Positions 11,414 to 20,967 are shown, counted from the first letter of the stretch. The stretch: DNA of 64,000 nucleotides from Plazaster borealis (GCA_021014325.1 CM037472.1:37100234-37164233); one strand, 5' to 3'. The notes: generated from the letters alone by a model not told the origin. Numbers and translations: made by a program.

Positions 11414-11821
11414 CTACAAAAGTTGAACACGAGCTAAGAGCTGTGACAACACCAACGAAAACTGTTGTTTAGCTTTTTTTTCTTGAGATAAGTACCTATG
11501 TCTTATTTTATCTCGGCCACAGTTTCGACATAGCTGTATTTCACTCTGAACCCCAGTACCACAAGATTTACAGGGTATTGAAATCTTTCTGCCTTTACGA
11601 ATCTTTACTAAGTGGTACTTACAATATTTACCGCAGCAGCTCCTATTACAGAGATCAACTTCACCAACTTTAACCCAAGCACAAACATTGTGTCCTTTCA
11701 TTTCGCAGATTGAATATCTCAGGTATGCATTTATGTCTAAATGGTTTTTTATCATTAGGGGAACCCCCAATTTATTGCGCAATATGCATGGGAAATTCCC
11801 TAAGTTTTGTAAAATGAACAC
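11414..11821 (-). CDS. Cysteine-rich zinc-ribbon-like Polinton protein
   Basis: 135 aa, uninterrupted, convergent with the small zinc-finger gene just upstream of it on the map. Cysteines cluster in pairs: CNRSCCGKYC near residues 57-66, CKSC at about 83-86 and CRNC at about 98-101, with K/R-rich linkers, consistent with one or two structural zinc ribbons. The first 40 residues are not Cys-rich. A palindrome (AACTTTCGTCTACAAAAGTT, about 11405-11424) overlaps its 3' end and separates it from the neighbouring gene. Function unknown; it could be a DNA- or RNA-binding accessory protein. Its start codon is uncertain. Confidence 0.5.
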   Translation of the reverse strand: MFILQNLGNFPCILRNKLGVPLMIKNHLDINAYLRYSICEMKGHNVCAWVKVGEVDLCNRSCCGKYCKYHLVKIRKGRKISIPCKSCGTGVQSEIQLCRNCGRDKIRHRYLSQEKKAKQQFSLVLSQLLARVQLL

Positions 11822-11943
11822 TTCAATTAGAGATATGTGTGTTGTAGGTTATGCTATCACCAGCAAACCTCATGCCCTCTACTGTTGGGTTTTGTGTGTT
11901 AATGACTCTCTATTAGAGAAATACGTCGTAGCTTATACTATAA

Positions 11944-14900
11944 ATGACGAGTACTTCAAAAACGTTTAGAACGGTACAAGACTACCAAAATGAGATTCTA
12001 GAGCAGTTTGAATATAAAGAGACGGATGAGCTAGTCTTTAGGCAGACCCCACGGGTGATCGGGAAATATCTGCGGGGTTGGCAGATGGTTGTGCCCAAAG
12101 GGCATCTCCTTAGCGCAGACCCCAGAGCCTTTCTGGACGACGTGCGCTCTCAGATTTACCAAAAACTTGAGGAAGAGCTTAAAGCTTTTAACGGTATTAA
12201 GTTTCAGCTGGCTCTCAAGCTTCAACTTCGGAAAGACAACCCTGATGAGAGTGAAGAATACACTGATCCCGTGCTCCGCCACAAACAAGAGTCTGTTTTG
12301 CAGGCTAACGATATTAATGATGCACTAGACAGGGCCTTTCCCCGCATCCAGGAGACGCTTGAAAAATTTACTCAAAGAGGCTCGGGGTGGACGGTTGACC
12401 ACGTAGAGATGCTGTGGCTTGACATTGCTCGGTACCAGCCCTTGAGAGGCGGCTCATACATTCCACTACCCGCAGCGGTGAAAAGCAAGAAGGCGGTCAT
12501 CAACGTGAAGAACAATGATGATCACTGCCTGAGATGGTCCTTACGGTCTGCTCTCTTCCCCGCCAGAGCCCACACGGATAGGCCTTCCCAATATCCCACT
12601 GATGATGGCCTAGACTTCACGGGGATCGAGGCTCCTACTCCCTACTCTCAGATCCTGAAGGTTGAAAAACAAAACAACCTAGCTATCAACATATTTGGCT
12701 GGGATAAGGGTGTTATCGTTCACGGGCTAAGCAAAAGCCCATGGACATGCCCAGGATTAACCTCTTGCTGATCGAGAAGGCAGGCAAGTTTCACTACACC
12801 TGGGTCAAAACCTAAACCGTCTTCTCTACCAAGAAAACAAGCACCGGGAGCGTACGCACTTTTGTGAGAGATGTCTCCATGGGTACTGAGAGAAGACCTC
12901 CTAGAAGCTCACAAGCCTGAATGTTGTGGGATCGGTCAGACGGCGGTGAGGGTAGAGATGCCAGAAGAGGGAAAAAATAAGCTGACCTTTCAAAACCACC
13001 ACAAGCAGTTTCCCGCCCCTTTCATCATCTACGCCGACTTTGAGGCTCTAACTACAAAGGTAGAGGGGCCCGAGCTGGACCCCACGAAGAGCAACACTCG
13101 GAAGACGCAGCACCACGAGACTTGTGGCTATTGCTATGTAGTCGTTCGCTGCGATGGACGGACAAAAACACCTGTAGAATACCGTGGACACGACGCGGCG
13201 GAGCACTTCTTAAAAGCGATCCAGTATGAGGAGCGAAAGATCAAGGAGGTGCTAGCCAACCCTAAAACAATGAAGATGACCGCCAATGACCGGCGAGCCT
13301 TTAAGGCAGCCACCACCTGCCACGTGTGTGAGAAGCCACTTGAGGGAGATACTGTCCGCGACCACTGTCATATCACTGGAAAATTCAGAGGTGCTGCACA
13401 CAACGCTTGCAACTTGAAGCTGCGCCTGAGCCCTAAAACCACAACCATACCTGTGGTCTTCCACAATTTGCGGGGCTACGATTCTCACCTCCTGATGCAG
13501 GCTATTTCCAAGGTAGAGGGTAAGATTTCTTGCATCCCGAACAACACCGAGAAATACATTAGCTTCTCCCTCGGTCAGCTCCGATTTATCGACAGCGTCC
13601 AGTTCTTGCCGTCCTCTCTTGACGAGTTAGTAGCAGCCAACCTGCCGAGGCTTTCCAAATAACGGGCCAGTACGAGCCATGTAAAGAAAGGCGCAATCTT
13701 TTGTTGCGCAAGGGCGTCTACCCGTACGAGTACATGGACTCTTGGGAAAGGTTTGCAGAGCCAGGTCTCCCTCCGAAGGAAGCCTTCTACAGCAAGCTGA
13801 AAGACGAGTACATTAGCGAGGCCGACTACGTTCATGCACAAAAGGTGTGGGAGACCTTTAGATGCCACACCATGGGAGACTACCACGACCTCTACAACCG
13901 CACAGATGTGCTCCTTTTGGCAGATGTCTTCGAGACTTTCCGGAAGACCTGCATGCGGCAGTACGGCTTGGACCCCGCACATTACTACACCAGTCCTGGC
14001 CTCTCTTGGGACGCGTTGCTCAAAAGACGGGTGTAGAACTCAAACTGCTCACAGACTATGACCAGCACCTTTTCATCGAGAAGGGGATGCGAGGTGGTAT
14101 CTCCATGGTATCTAAGCGCTTTGCGAGAGCTAACAACCCTTTGGCCTCCGAGCCGAACAGGTACATTTCTTACCTGGATGCTAACAACCTATATGGGTGG
14201 GCAATGAGCCAGTCGCTGCCTACAGGCGGCTTTGAGTGGGTGGAGGAGCTGTTGTCTACAAAAGTTTTAACGGAGCATCCGGCAGACAGCCCAGAGGGCT
14301 ACATCTTGGAGGTAGACTTAGAGTACCCTGTAGAGCTCCACGACGCACACAACGCCTATCCGTTAGCGCCAGAGCGCATGGTCGTTCAGAGAGAGTGGAT
14401 GTCCGAGTATCAGCACAACCTAATCTTTTGCAAGCAAAAGATTATTTCTACAGAAAAGTTTTCAGGCAAAAGATTAGGTTCAACAGAGGTTGAAAAGCTG
14501 GTACCCAATCTCCGTGATAAAGAACGATATGTGCTACACTATCGCAACCTACAGCTGTACCTCTCTCTCGGCATGCGCTTGAAGAAGATCCACCGGGCTC
14601 TTCGCTTTGAGCAGAGCCCTTGGATGGAACCCTACATCCGGATGAACACGGAGCACCGGAAGGAGGCAACCAGCGACTTCGAAAAGAACCTCTACAAACT
14701 CATGAACAATAGTGTATTTGGAAAAACGATGGAGAACCTACGCAAGCGGGTCGACGTTAAGCTGGTGCGCAGTGATGAAGAAGATAGGCTAAGGAAACTT
14801 ATTGCCAGCCCGGCCTTTGCTCGGGCAAACATCTTTGATGACAACCTCGCGGCGATCCAGGTTCATAAGAGCCGCCTGGTACTCAACCGGCCCGCCTACG

Positions 14901-15470
14901 TGGGTATGAGCATACTCGACCTTTCGAAGCACCTTATGTACGACTTCTACTATAATCAGATAAAGGCTCGGTATGGTGATCGGTGTCAGCTCCTTTACAC
15001 AGACACAGACTCTCTCCTCCTTGATATCCAAACCGAGGATGTGTACAAAGACATAGCTGAAGACCAGAACCTCTACGACACATCTGACTACCCCAAAGAG
15101 CACTACCTCCACAACACGGTAAACAAGAAGGTATTGGGAAAGATGAAGGACGAGTGCGCCGGGCGCCCCATCGCCGAGTATGTGGGGCTGCGGCCTAAGA
15201 TGTACTCTATCTTCGAGGCTGGCGGGAATAACATCAAAAGCCAAAGGTGTGAAAAAGTCTGTTGTGAAGAAACAAATTCGACATGAGCAGTATAAAGAGG
15301 CTCTATCACAAAAAGACCTTCCGCCACGGGATGGATGTGCTGCGTTCTGAGAGACATAGAATTTACGGTCAGCGTCTGAACAAGGTATCACTCTCCCCTT
15401 GGACACAAAGAGGTGGATAGCTGAAGACGGTGTCACCACACTAGCCTATGGGCACAAAGATATTATGCCT
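11944..15470 (+). pseudogene. POLB: Polinton protein-primed family-B DNA polymerase, frame-broken
   Basis: Replicates the element by protein priming in intact relatives. The first frame opens at the ATG at 11944. Landmarks in order: exonuclease motif I YADFEAL (about 13030); an endonuclease-VII-like zinc insertion with CHVC, HCH and NACN (13318-13410), typical of Polinton PolB; NLRGYDSH (about 13470); exonuclease-III-like RTDVLLLADVF (about 13900); palm motif A LDANNLYG (about 14175); motif B KLMNNSVFGKT (about 14695); motif C YTDTDS (about 14998). The frame changes near 12.75, 12.8-12.9, 13.66, 14.02, 15.23 and 15.40 kb, so no full-length product is possible. A palindrome cluster at 14427-14475 is read through inside the coding region. 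All motif residues listed are present, so decay is recent or partial. Confidence 0.93.
14427..14475 (+). repeat. Palindromic repeat pair inside PolB coding sequence
   Basis: AATCTTTTGCAAGCAAAAGA is followed by TCTACAGAAAAGTTTTC and then GGCAAAAGATTAG. These are the same units found in the element's intergenic regions, here read in frame between polymerase motifs A and B. A half unit (GTCTACAAAAGTTTTAAC) also lies at about 14256. Confidence 0.75.
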
Positions 15471-15558
15471 AATCTTTGCCTGCAAAGATTATCTTTTGCC
15501 TGCATAAAAACTAATCTTTTGCCTGCAAAGATTATCTTTGCTTGCAAAGATTAGTTTA
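15458..15558. repeat. Palindromic repeat cluster between PolB and integrase
   Basis: Four or more copies of the type AATCTTTTGCCTGCAAAGATT are packed into about 100 bp, some truncated. They sit exactly in the convergent gap between the polymerase 3' end (+) and the integrase 3' end (-), where a bidirectional terminator would be expected. That role is inference. Confidence 0.8.
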
Positions 15559-15563
15559 GTTTA

Positions 15564-16582
15564 TCAACGAGATTGTTTGAGCAAAAGTTTAACAGGTGGC
15601 ACCTGGGTGTTGGGAGGCACCACAAGTAGCTCTTCTCGTACAAACCCACGAGCTGGTACCCCACGATCTTTCATAAGATAATAAAGAACAGGCTCTCCGG
15701 GTTTAGTGACTGAACGCCCAAGCCGGTGCACCCGGAGGGACCATACTGGGTCAGTTGCGCGACGACGCCCACCTTCTAGCTCACCTGGCTGGTAGAGGTA
15801 CCGAACGCCCACGCCCGAGGGGAGCTTTTGCTCGTTGAGACCAACAGGGCGGTCTGCAATGGTAGAGGGCTTTGTTTTACCGATTTTGCCTTGATGGCTT
15901 CTGAGGGCTTTTTTCCGTCAATCTGGTAACCTCTGTGTTCAGAGCTAAGACAACGGCGGGAAGTCGTGCTACCCACTCAGTTGACCTCTCATCATCTGGG
16001 AGACGCAGCTCTACCGCATACTGATGCCCAAAGAGCTTTTCTGCTAGAGTTCGGTTGAATCTTTCCACGATGCCCTGCGCTCGATGCAAATCTTTTTCAC
16101 CCCGTCGGACTTTGACACCATGTTTCTCCAGAGTTTGGGATACGGAGCCCATAAACTCACGCCCAGGGTCAACCTGCAGCACCTTCGGCCACTTTAAAGG
16201 TCCCCGCTTGTAAATGCGGGACAAAGCAGTAGCCACCTCGGTGGATTCCTTTGAAGTCAGTGGTTCAGCTTCTTTGTAGCGGCTGGCAACATCAACCACA
16301 GTCAGGGCGTATTTGTAAATCTTTCTGGCCCCTGGGCAGGCGATCGTGTGGAAGAAACAGTAGGTCAGCTTGGTGGACTTCATTAGGCACTGAAATATCA
16401 AATTTTGGGCGAGGCACATGGCGAGGGGCTGGGAGATATATCTGCCATATAGCTTGTCTCTTGAGCCAATCTTTACTCACATCTTGAGTGACTTTTGCAG
16501 CCTCGGCTAGTTTTTGTATGGCCGCAAGTCCCTTCCAGTATCCTTGGGGGCTGTAGTACAATGCAGACAGTTTAGTATCCAT
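15564..16582 (-). pseudogene. INT: Polinton RVE-type integrase, frame-broken
   Basis: Retroviral-like DDE integrase responsible for insertion of Polintons. The frame opens with MDTKLSALYYSPQGYWKG at 16582, the usual Polinton integrase N-terminus. The first catalytic Asp is in HQADLL, the second in QVDPGREF and the Glu in IVERFNRTL, with 34 residues visible between the second Asp and the Glu (35 is typical). The reading frame shifts near 16.33 kb, between the first Asp and the rest of the core, and again near 15.9 kb before a C-terminal segment ending at 15564. All three acidic residues survive but not in one frame. It lies at the downstream end of the minus-strand block, tail-to-tail with the polymerase. 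Confidence 0.9.
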
Positions 16583-16587
16583 ATAAG

Positions 16588-16815
16588 TTTACGCCTGCAA
16601 AGTCTAACTAAACTTTTCTGAAGAAAGTTTTTTTACAATCAAAAGATTATCTGTAGAAAAAATCTTTTGCCTGCAAAGATTAGTTTGTGATTGCAAAAAT
16701 AACTAAACTAAACCTAATCAAACTTTTCTACAGAAAAGTTTTCAAGCAAAGATAATCTTTGCAGGCAAAAGATTAGTTTACTTAACAATCCAAACTTTCG
16801 TCTACGAAAGTTTAT
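16588..16815. repeat. Palindromic repeat cluster 5' of the integrase
   Basis: About 230 bp made largely of palindromic units: AAACTTTTCTGAAGAAAGTTT, AATCTTTTGCCTGCAAAGATT, AAACTTTTCTACAGAAAAGT, ATCTTTGCAGGCAAAAGAT and AACTTTCGTCTACGAAAGTT. It separates the integrase start from the next minus-strand gene and overlaps that gene's last codons. Confidence 0.82.
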
Positions 16816-17248
16816 AGGCTGCGAAGGAAGTAACTCCAAGCCCCATGATAACGAAAGCAATTTCGCGATCACGTTGCTCTGGGGACGGCAAGTAGAAATC
16901 TGAGAGTTTGGGTTTTGGTTCTTCTAGCGTGGGGGCCATTGAATCACTGCCAAACTTTTCTGTAGAAAAGTTTATAAGATTGTACTGGCGAATAGCTTCA
17001 TCAACATTGCGGAAAGTGTGCACGGCATGTCCTTGGCGGCGAAGCTCTTCATTAATCCAGTCTAGGCGTTCGGCCCTCTTGCGTGACCATTCAGACTGCG
17101 CAGCTTGAAGTTGTTCTACAGCCTTGTCATGTCGTTTTCGCTCTTCATCGGCACCTGGATCACGCATCATCGAGAACAGAAAATTTGACCCAGAGAACGC
17201 AAGTGCGTTCACGACCGCTCCGCCAACAAGCATTACAATAGAAGCCAT
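16802..17248 (-). CDS. Polinton coiled-coil protein with terminal membrane segments
   Basis: 148 aa from MASIVMLVGG; an upstream in-frame ATG at 17287 would add 13 residues encoded by a palindrome (TFVYKSL), so I prefer the internal start. Residues 1-20 are hydrophobic, a charged E/R/K/Q-rich helix follows (about 30-75), and the C-terminus (AFVIMGLGVTSFAAYKLS) is a second hydrophobic segment. The sequence looks like a widely conserved uncharacterised Polinton ORF. A palindrome unit at 16950-16975 is read in frame as NFSTEKF. Intact. Possible virion membrane or scaffold role is inference only. Confidence 0.6.
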   Translation of the reverse strand: MASIVMLVGGAVVNALAFSGSNFLFSMMRDPGADEERKRHDKAVEQLQAAQSEWSRKRAERLDWINEELRRQGHAVHTFRNVDEAIRQYNLINFSTEKFGSDSMAPTLEEPKPKLSDFYLPSPEQRDREIAFVIMGLGVTSFAAYKLS

Positions 17249-17249
17249 C

Positions 17250-17345
17250 AAACTTAAACTTTTGTAGACAAAAGTTTTTGTAGACAAAAGATTAGTTTAA
17301 CTTATATTTGTATAATCTTTTGTATTCAAAAGAGAAAACTTATAC
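17250..17345. repeat. Palindromic repeats between small membrane-protein genes
   Basis: AAACTTTTGTAGACAAAAGT is followed directly by a second TTTTGTAGACAAAAGA copy, then AACTTATATTTGTATAA and ATCTTTTGTATTCAAAAG. The first copy overlaps the possible upstream start of the gene ending at 16802. Confidence 0.8.
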
Positions 17346-17354
17346 ATCTTTACT

Positions 17355-17588
17355 TTAATATGTCTGCAGGGAGTATCCCTGCTTGATCAGCATGTCTTTA
17401 GTGGCCATAGCTAGGCCAACATCTAGTATGACCATGCCAACATCATACGGCGCAAAGTCTAACTTTGGCGTAACACCTTTTATGATTTTTTTACCAAGAG
17501 TAGCGTATCCCACGGCAAGTCCACTTACTACGGCGGAGTGGTACACCAAATTAGCAAGCTGTTTACCATCAGTACTGGGGGTAGTCAT
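17355..17588 (-). CDS. Small Polinton membrane protein
   Basis: 77 aa, intact. Two hydrophobic stretches are visible: about 14-30 (VYHSAVVSGLAVGYATLG) and about 49-63 (VGMVILDVGLAMATK), separated by a short basic and acidic linker. No catalytic motif. It is part of the minus-strand run of small genes between ATPase and integrase and is followed by palindromes at both ends. The likely destination is a membrane; function unknown. Confidence 0.55.
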   Translation of the reverse strand: MTTPSTDGKQLANLVYHSAVVSGLAVGYATLGKKIIKGVTPKLDFAPYDVGMVILDVGLAMATKDMLIKQGYSLQTY

Positions 17589-17612
17589 TTTTGTTATGCA
17601 AGTAGGAGATTA

Positions 17613-18116
17613 TTATTGCATATAATGAGGATTAGTTTGTTTGTCTAATATGTTTGTCTTTGATTTTTGAGATACATTTGGTAATTGTTTTGCAGGCGTA
17701 TACGAAAACTTAGCATATACCACAGCTCCAACAGCTATAACAGCCCCTGCAAGGAGCAAACTTTTGTTTACATAATCTTTTGCAGGCAAAAGATTAGTTT
17801 CTGATTGCGATGAGATTTCACTTTTATGTTCACGGTCTTTTGTAGATGAAGGATTAAGATTATCTTCAGACTTGAGACTCTGTTTGGCCTTTCGCAGCTG
17901 CTCTTTCAGCGCTTCTTGTTTTGCTTTTCTAGCTGCTGCACCTTTGCGGCCAGCCTCAACTTTTTGTGGATCTTTATTAGTTAAAACTTTTGCTGGCAAA
18001 AGTTTAGTCACTCTCTTGACTTTTAACTGCGTCGATGTCGTCTCTGGGTCTTGCGCTGCTGTCATCTCCAGAGCTTGTGCTGCTTCTGTCGATGTCGTTT
18101 CCAAGTTTTCTGTCAT
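17613..18116 (-). CDS. Polinton protein with basic coiled coil and one membrane segment
   Basis: 167 aa, intact. Thr/Glu-rich N-terminus, a strongly basic GRKGAAARKAKQE helix (about 75-100), then a single TM (LLLAGAVIAVGAVVYAKF, about 120-137) and a polar tail. The peptides LLPAKVL and NLLPAKDYVNKSL are direct translations of palindrome units at 17986-18008 and 17758-17800, so the repeats have inserted in frame here at least twice. Its 5' end overlaps the next upstream gene by about 113 bp in a different frame. Function unknown. Confidence 0.55.
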   Translation of the reverse strand: MTENLETTSTEAAQALEMTAAQDPETTSTQLKVKRVTKLLPAKVLTNKDPQKVEAGRKGAAARKAKQEALKEQLRKAKQSLKSEDNLNPSSTKDREHKSEISSQSETNLLPAKDYVNKSLLLAGAVIAVGAVVYAKFSYTPAKQLPNVSQKSKTNILDKQTNPHYMQ

Positions 18117-18456
18117 CTAAACTTTCGTGTACGAAAGTTTTACTTATACTCGTATAAGTTTTGTCTTTAAATTGACAGTGCTTAGCAGTTGTCATCGCTG
18201 CTGTAAGCGGGGCTAAGTACATACCATAGCGATAATACAGCTCGCAGCAGGCTGTCGTCAGCGCATGTCCGACAAAGGGGTCCTCCTCGAGGTCTATGAC
18301 GAGCTGAGGCTTATTTTCGGGTGGAATTGGTAGAAATGTGCTAGCCGCTAGTGCATACATCTGCAGCGCAGACGCCCTGAGAGTTTTTGTCATTGAGGCC
18401 CCTAGTCGTGCCTCATAGCGGCTATAGTGCTTAGAAATCTCGTCATCACTCATCAC
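18004..18456 (-). CDS. Uncharacterised Polinton protein with palindrome-encoded linker
   Basis: 150 aa, intact; two adjacent Met codons make the start ambiguous by one residue. The N-terminal 100 residues look globular, with a mildly hydrophobic stretch (FVGHALTTACCELYYRYGMY). The C-terminal 50 are Ser/Asp-rich and disordered-looking, and begin with KTFVHESLDDRK, which translates the palindrome at 18116-18140. That palindrome thus lies at the gene-gene overlap with 17613-18116. No recognised domain. Confidence 0.5.
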   Translation of the reverse strand: MMSDDEISKHYSRYEARLGASMTKTLRASALQMYALAASTFLPIPPENKPQLVIDLEEDPFVGHALTTACCELYYRYGMYLAPLTAAMTTAKHCQFKDKTYTSISKTFVHESLDDRKLGNDIDRSSTSSGDDSSARPRDDIDAVKSQESD

Positions 18457-18485
18457 ATCAAGTTGTGCAAGGGTTAGTCGGGTTC

Positions 18486-18713
18486 CTATGTATTTTTAGC
18501 TGTGCCGCCAGCCACAATTGCCGCCAGCCGGGTCCGTTTTTGTTCTTGCAAACGATCTAAACTTTTGTAATCTTTTGCTGGCAAATCTTTTGTAGACGAG
18601 GTGCAGCTCAAACTTTTGTCTACAAAAGTTTTGTTTAGCGTCGAGACGGTGGTATCGGTGCTTTCATCGGGAACCTCTTGCAACAATTGGTTGATCAAAT
18701 CATCACAATCCAT
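18486..18713 (-). CDS. Small acidic Polinton protein containing palindrome-derived peptides
   Basis: 75 aa from MDCDDLINQLL; an upstream ATG adds 12 residues overlapping a palindrome. More than a third of the protein is repeat-derived: NKTFVDKSL comes from the palindrome at 18610-18632 and STKDLPAKDYKSL from those at 18557-18600. The rest is an acidic N-terminus and a short basic C-terminus. Being mostly repeat translation, it may not be functional. Confidence 0.4.
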   Translation of the reverse strand: MDCDDLINQLLQEVPDESTDTTVSTLNKTFVDKSLSCTSSTKDLPAKDYKSLDRLQEQKRTRLAAIVAGGTAKNT

Positions 18714-18760
18714 AATCTTCTGTGAGCAAAAGATTACTTTTGAGATCAAACTTATACTCT

Positions 18761-18859
18761 TTATAAGTTTATGCGCATGAGTCTAACATACTTGACAAAC
18801 ATCACAAGAACTACCGCCAGATGTATAGTTTGTATGGCTAGCTGTGTTTGCTCCCACAT
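18761..18859 (-). CDS. 32-aa single-pass membrane micro-ORF
   Basis: Starts at the ATG 18859-18857 (MWEQTQLAIQ), has a hydrophobic core (TIHLAVVLVMFVKYV) and ends with a basic tail; its stop codon lies inside a CTTATAC-type palindrome. It fills the otherwise empty gap between the ATPase and the next small gene. Tiny TM proteins are common in Polinton and virus genomes, but no homolog can be named here. Confidence 0.4.
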   Translation of the reverse strand: MWEQTQLAIQTIHLAVVLVMFVKYVRLMRINL

Positions 18860-18886
18860 AGAACTTTAGTTTAGCAAGCTATTAAG

Positions 18887-19500
18887 CTATGTTAACAACT
18901 GATAAGCAACCGGCTGAGCAGTCTTTAGTATAAGCTTAGCGTGTTTAGCTTTAGATAGCTGCTGTCTAAGCGCATCTCGCTCCTCTCTCGTCGGGACAAC
19001 GTTGTTTTCTCGCAGGCAATCTTCAAAAGAGTCCCTGTCCTTGCAGTGGAAGAGCCCTATCCACTTAGTCTGCTCGCGGAGATCTTTAAGAACCGAGTTA
19101 TACTTTTGCGTCAAAACCCACACAGATTGAGAGGCGTGGCGCCCCGAGAACGCAAGCTCAGACAGCATGTCTTTCTTTTGGTCAGAGCTTTACTAGCTGA
19201 GCAGTCGTCGATGATGTACAATGTCGGCTCGCCAGCAAAAATCGAGTAAAAGCTCGCAACCACTTTTGAAGCTGATCGCCAGGGTCGACGATATAGACCT
19301 CTGGGTCTGTCCACACCCAGGATCGCTCGTGGTACGTTTTGTTCCAACGAATTGTGGGGCAGAGTATAACGATGTGCGAAAATTCGCCGCAGTAGTGATC
19401 TTCGAGAAGGTTTAAGATAAAGACTGTTTTCCCACAGCCAGTCTGGCCACAGATGATGGCCGAGTGGGGTAAAAACTTATCCTCGTATAAGTTTTTACTT
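18887..19500 (-). pseudogene. ATP: Polinton A32/FtsK-like genome-packaging ATPase, frame-broken
   Basis: P-loop ATPase that packages DNA into virions in intact relatives. Walker A GQTGCGKT is near 19430, Walker B LYIIDDC near 19210 in a second frame, and a downstream WVLTQKYNSVLKDLR segment with a sensor-like T/Q in a third frame ending at 18887. Frame changes lie near 19.26 and 19.17 kb. The N-terminus runs into the palindrome cluster at 19.47-19.58 kb (read as KTFVHESL), so the start codon is not decidable. It lies between the capsid candidate and a run of small genes on the same strand. Confidence 0.88.
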
Positions 19501-19582
19501 TTGTCTAAACTTTCGTGTACGAAAGTTTTACTTTGAACTTTCGTTGACGAAAACAATCTTTTGCCTGCAAAAGATAAGTTTG
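19465..19582. repeat. Palindromic repeat cluster between ATPase and capsid candidate
   Basis: It includes AACTTATCCTCGTATAAGTT, ACTTTCGTGTACGAAAGT, AACTTTCGTTGACGAAA and ATCTTTTGCCTGCAAAAGAT: all three unit types side by side within 120 bp. Read on the minus strand, they encode the N-terminus of the ATPase frame. Confidence 0.85.
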
Positions 19583-19584
19583 GT

Positions 19585-20890
19585 TTAGTAGAGCGCACTG
19601 ATATATCGACCATTTTCGATGTTGAGCTGAGCATCCATGATAACATACAAATACATGTTCAATGTGCCCGCCGTTTCTGCCTTTTTGGTGATCTGGACTG
19701 TGACCCTCACTTGCATTTTCTATGCGCCTGCCGCTGCCGTGCAGTGAGTCATCATCGTTGCTTCTCAAGTCCAGCCATAGGCCGTACTTTGTTGTCAAAT
19801 ACTCTCCTACCGTTACATCAGCTAATGCTAAGTCTTTGGTGACCATTGCAGACGTGGGGTGGCGCTTGGTTGAAGGGCTGCTAGCGAAGTACTTTCGAAC
19901 TTCATCCCACTGTTGGTACCCGCGCATACCCTGGGCATACAACTGGTTTGGCTTCCCCTCGACTATGACCTCAACTTTTTCGATCTTGGGGTTATAGAAC
20001 GATTCTGTATTTCGGTTAAACGCGGTCGCCGCTCCAGCATCCTCGAAGAGCATGAGTATTCCCTTAAAGCTTCGAGCTGGAATATTAAGATTGACGTTCC
20101 ACAGCGTATCACTCTTGTTGAGGGTGACCTTTCGGTGGCGCAAAATGCGGTCATACAAGATGGCAACTCGCGCAGTATACTGGTTGCGAATCATTCGGGC
20201 TAAGTTTGGCTCGCTCATAATTTCAAACTCGAGAGAGATGTTGTCGATGACGTAGCTAGCATCTGTATCACCTGTTGCCATTATAACGCGGCTGTAGTCA
20301 TTAAAGGTAAGCTCGTACTCCAATCGGTCACCAAGGCCTGACTGGAAGAACGGCATGTGGCTCTCCAACAGTTCAAAGTCTAGTGGAATGCTAAATCTGT
20401 TGCTGTATGCATCTGCAACAGCCTTGTCTTGCGCCGTAGAACTATCACCATCTCCGGCGCCCACCCTCAGTTTAAGCATGTTAGCGTCTTCCGCCACATC
20501 AATACCCTGGTAGACCTGAGACCGGCGCTCTCCCAACGTTTTCCAAAGGTCGGTGTAGCAGCCGATAACATCGCTGTCATCTATAGACATGACCTCATTA
20601 CCACTGATCCTGATTGTCTTTTTCTTCACAACGGCTTGGCCAAGGTTTTGAACCACTGTTCGATTGTCGTCGGTCGAGGTGAGGGCGATGGTAAATGCGA
20701 GGCGGGCTGTTCCAGGAACAATCACATCCTGGGCGCCAAGGTTGGGAAAGCGGACCAAGAGCTGCTGATTTTGGTCGATAGTGGAGGGGTTGTTGGTTAC
20801 AACCACGCTCTGCCGTATGCCTTTGATCCCGAGTGGATCCCGCAGGCTTCTAAGAGGATTCAGTTTGCGTCCGTACTTTGACGATGCCAT
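19585..20890 (-). pseudogene. Polinton capsid-type protein (major capsid candidate), C-terminal frameshift
   Basis: An uninterrupted frame of about 400 residues from MASSKYGRKLNPLRSLRDP at 20890, then a break near 19.7 kb; another frame carries the expected ending to a stop at 19585. Features: VPGTARLAFTIAL, GNEVMSIDDSDV, CYTDLWKTLGERRSQVYQGI, RFSIPLDFELLESHMPFFQS, NQLYAQGMRGYQQWDE. This matches a family found in many invertebrate Polintons (often labelled F54H12.2-like). Its beta-rich look and position beside the packaging ATPase make it my best candidate for the double-jelly-roll major capsid protein, but I cannot confirm the fold from sequence alone. Divergent with the plus-strand gene at 20968, sharing a short 77-bp promoter gap. 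Confidence 0.7.
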
Positions 20891-20967
20891 TCAAACCAAA
20901 CTTTATCTTTTGTCTATTAAACCTTGGCGAGTGTTCAATATAAGTAAAGCCAACCTTTGTATTCAAT

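Noticed and set aside
15458..15558. CRISPR-like short regularly spaced repeats in the Polinton
   Set aside because: Units are palindromes of variable type with variable or no spacing and are spread through gaps and genes. The host is a eukaryote and no cas genes are present.
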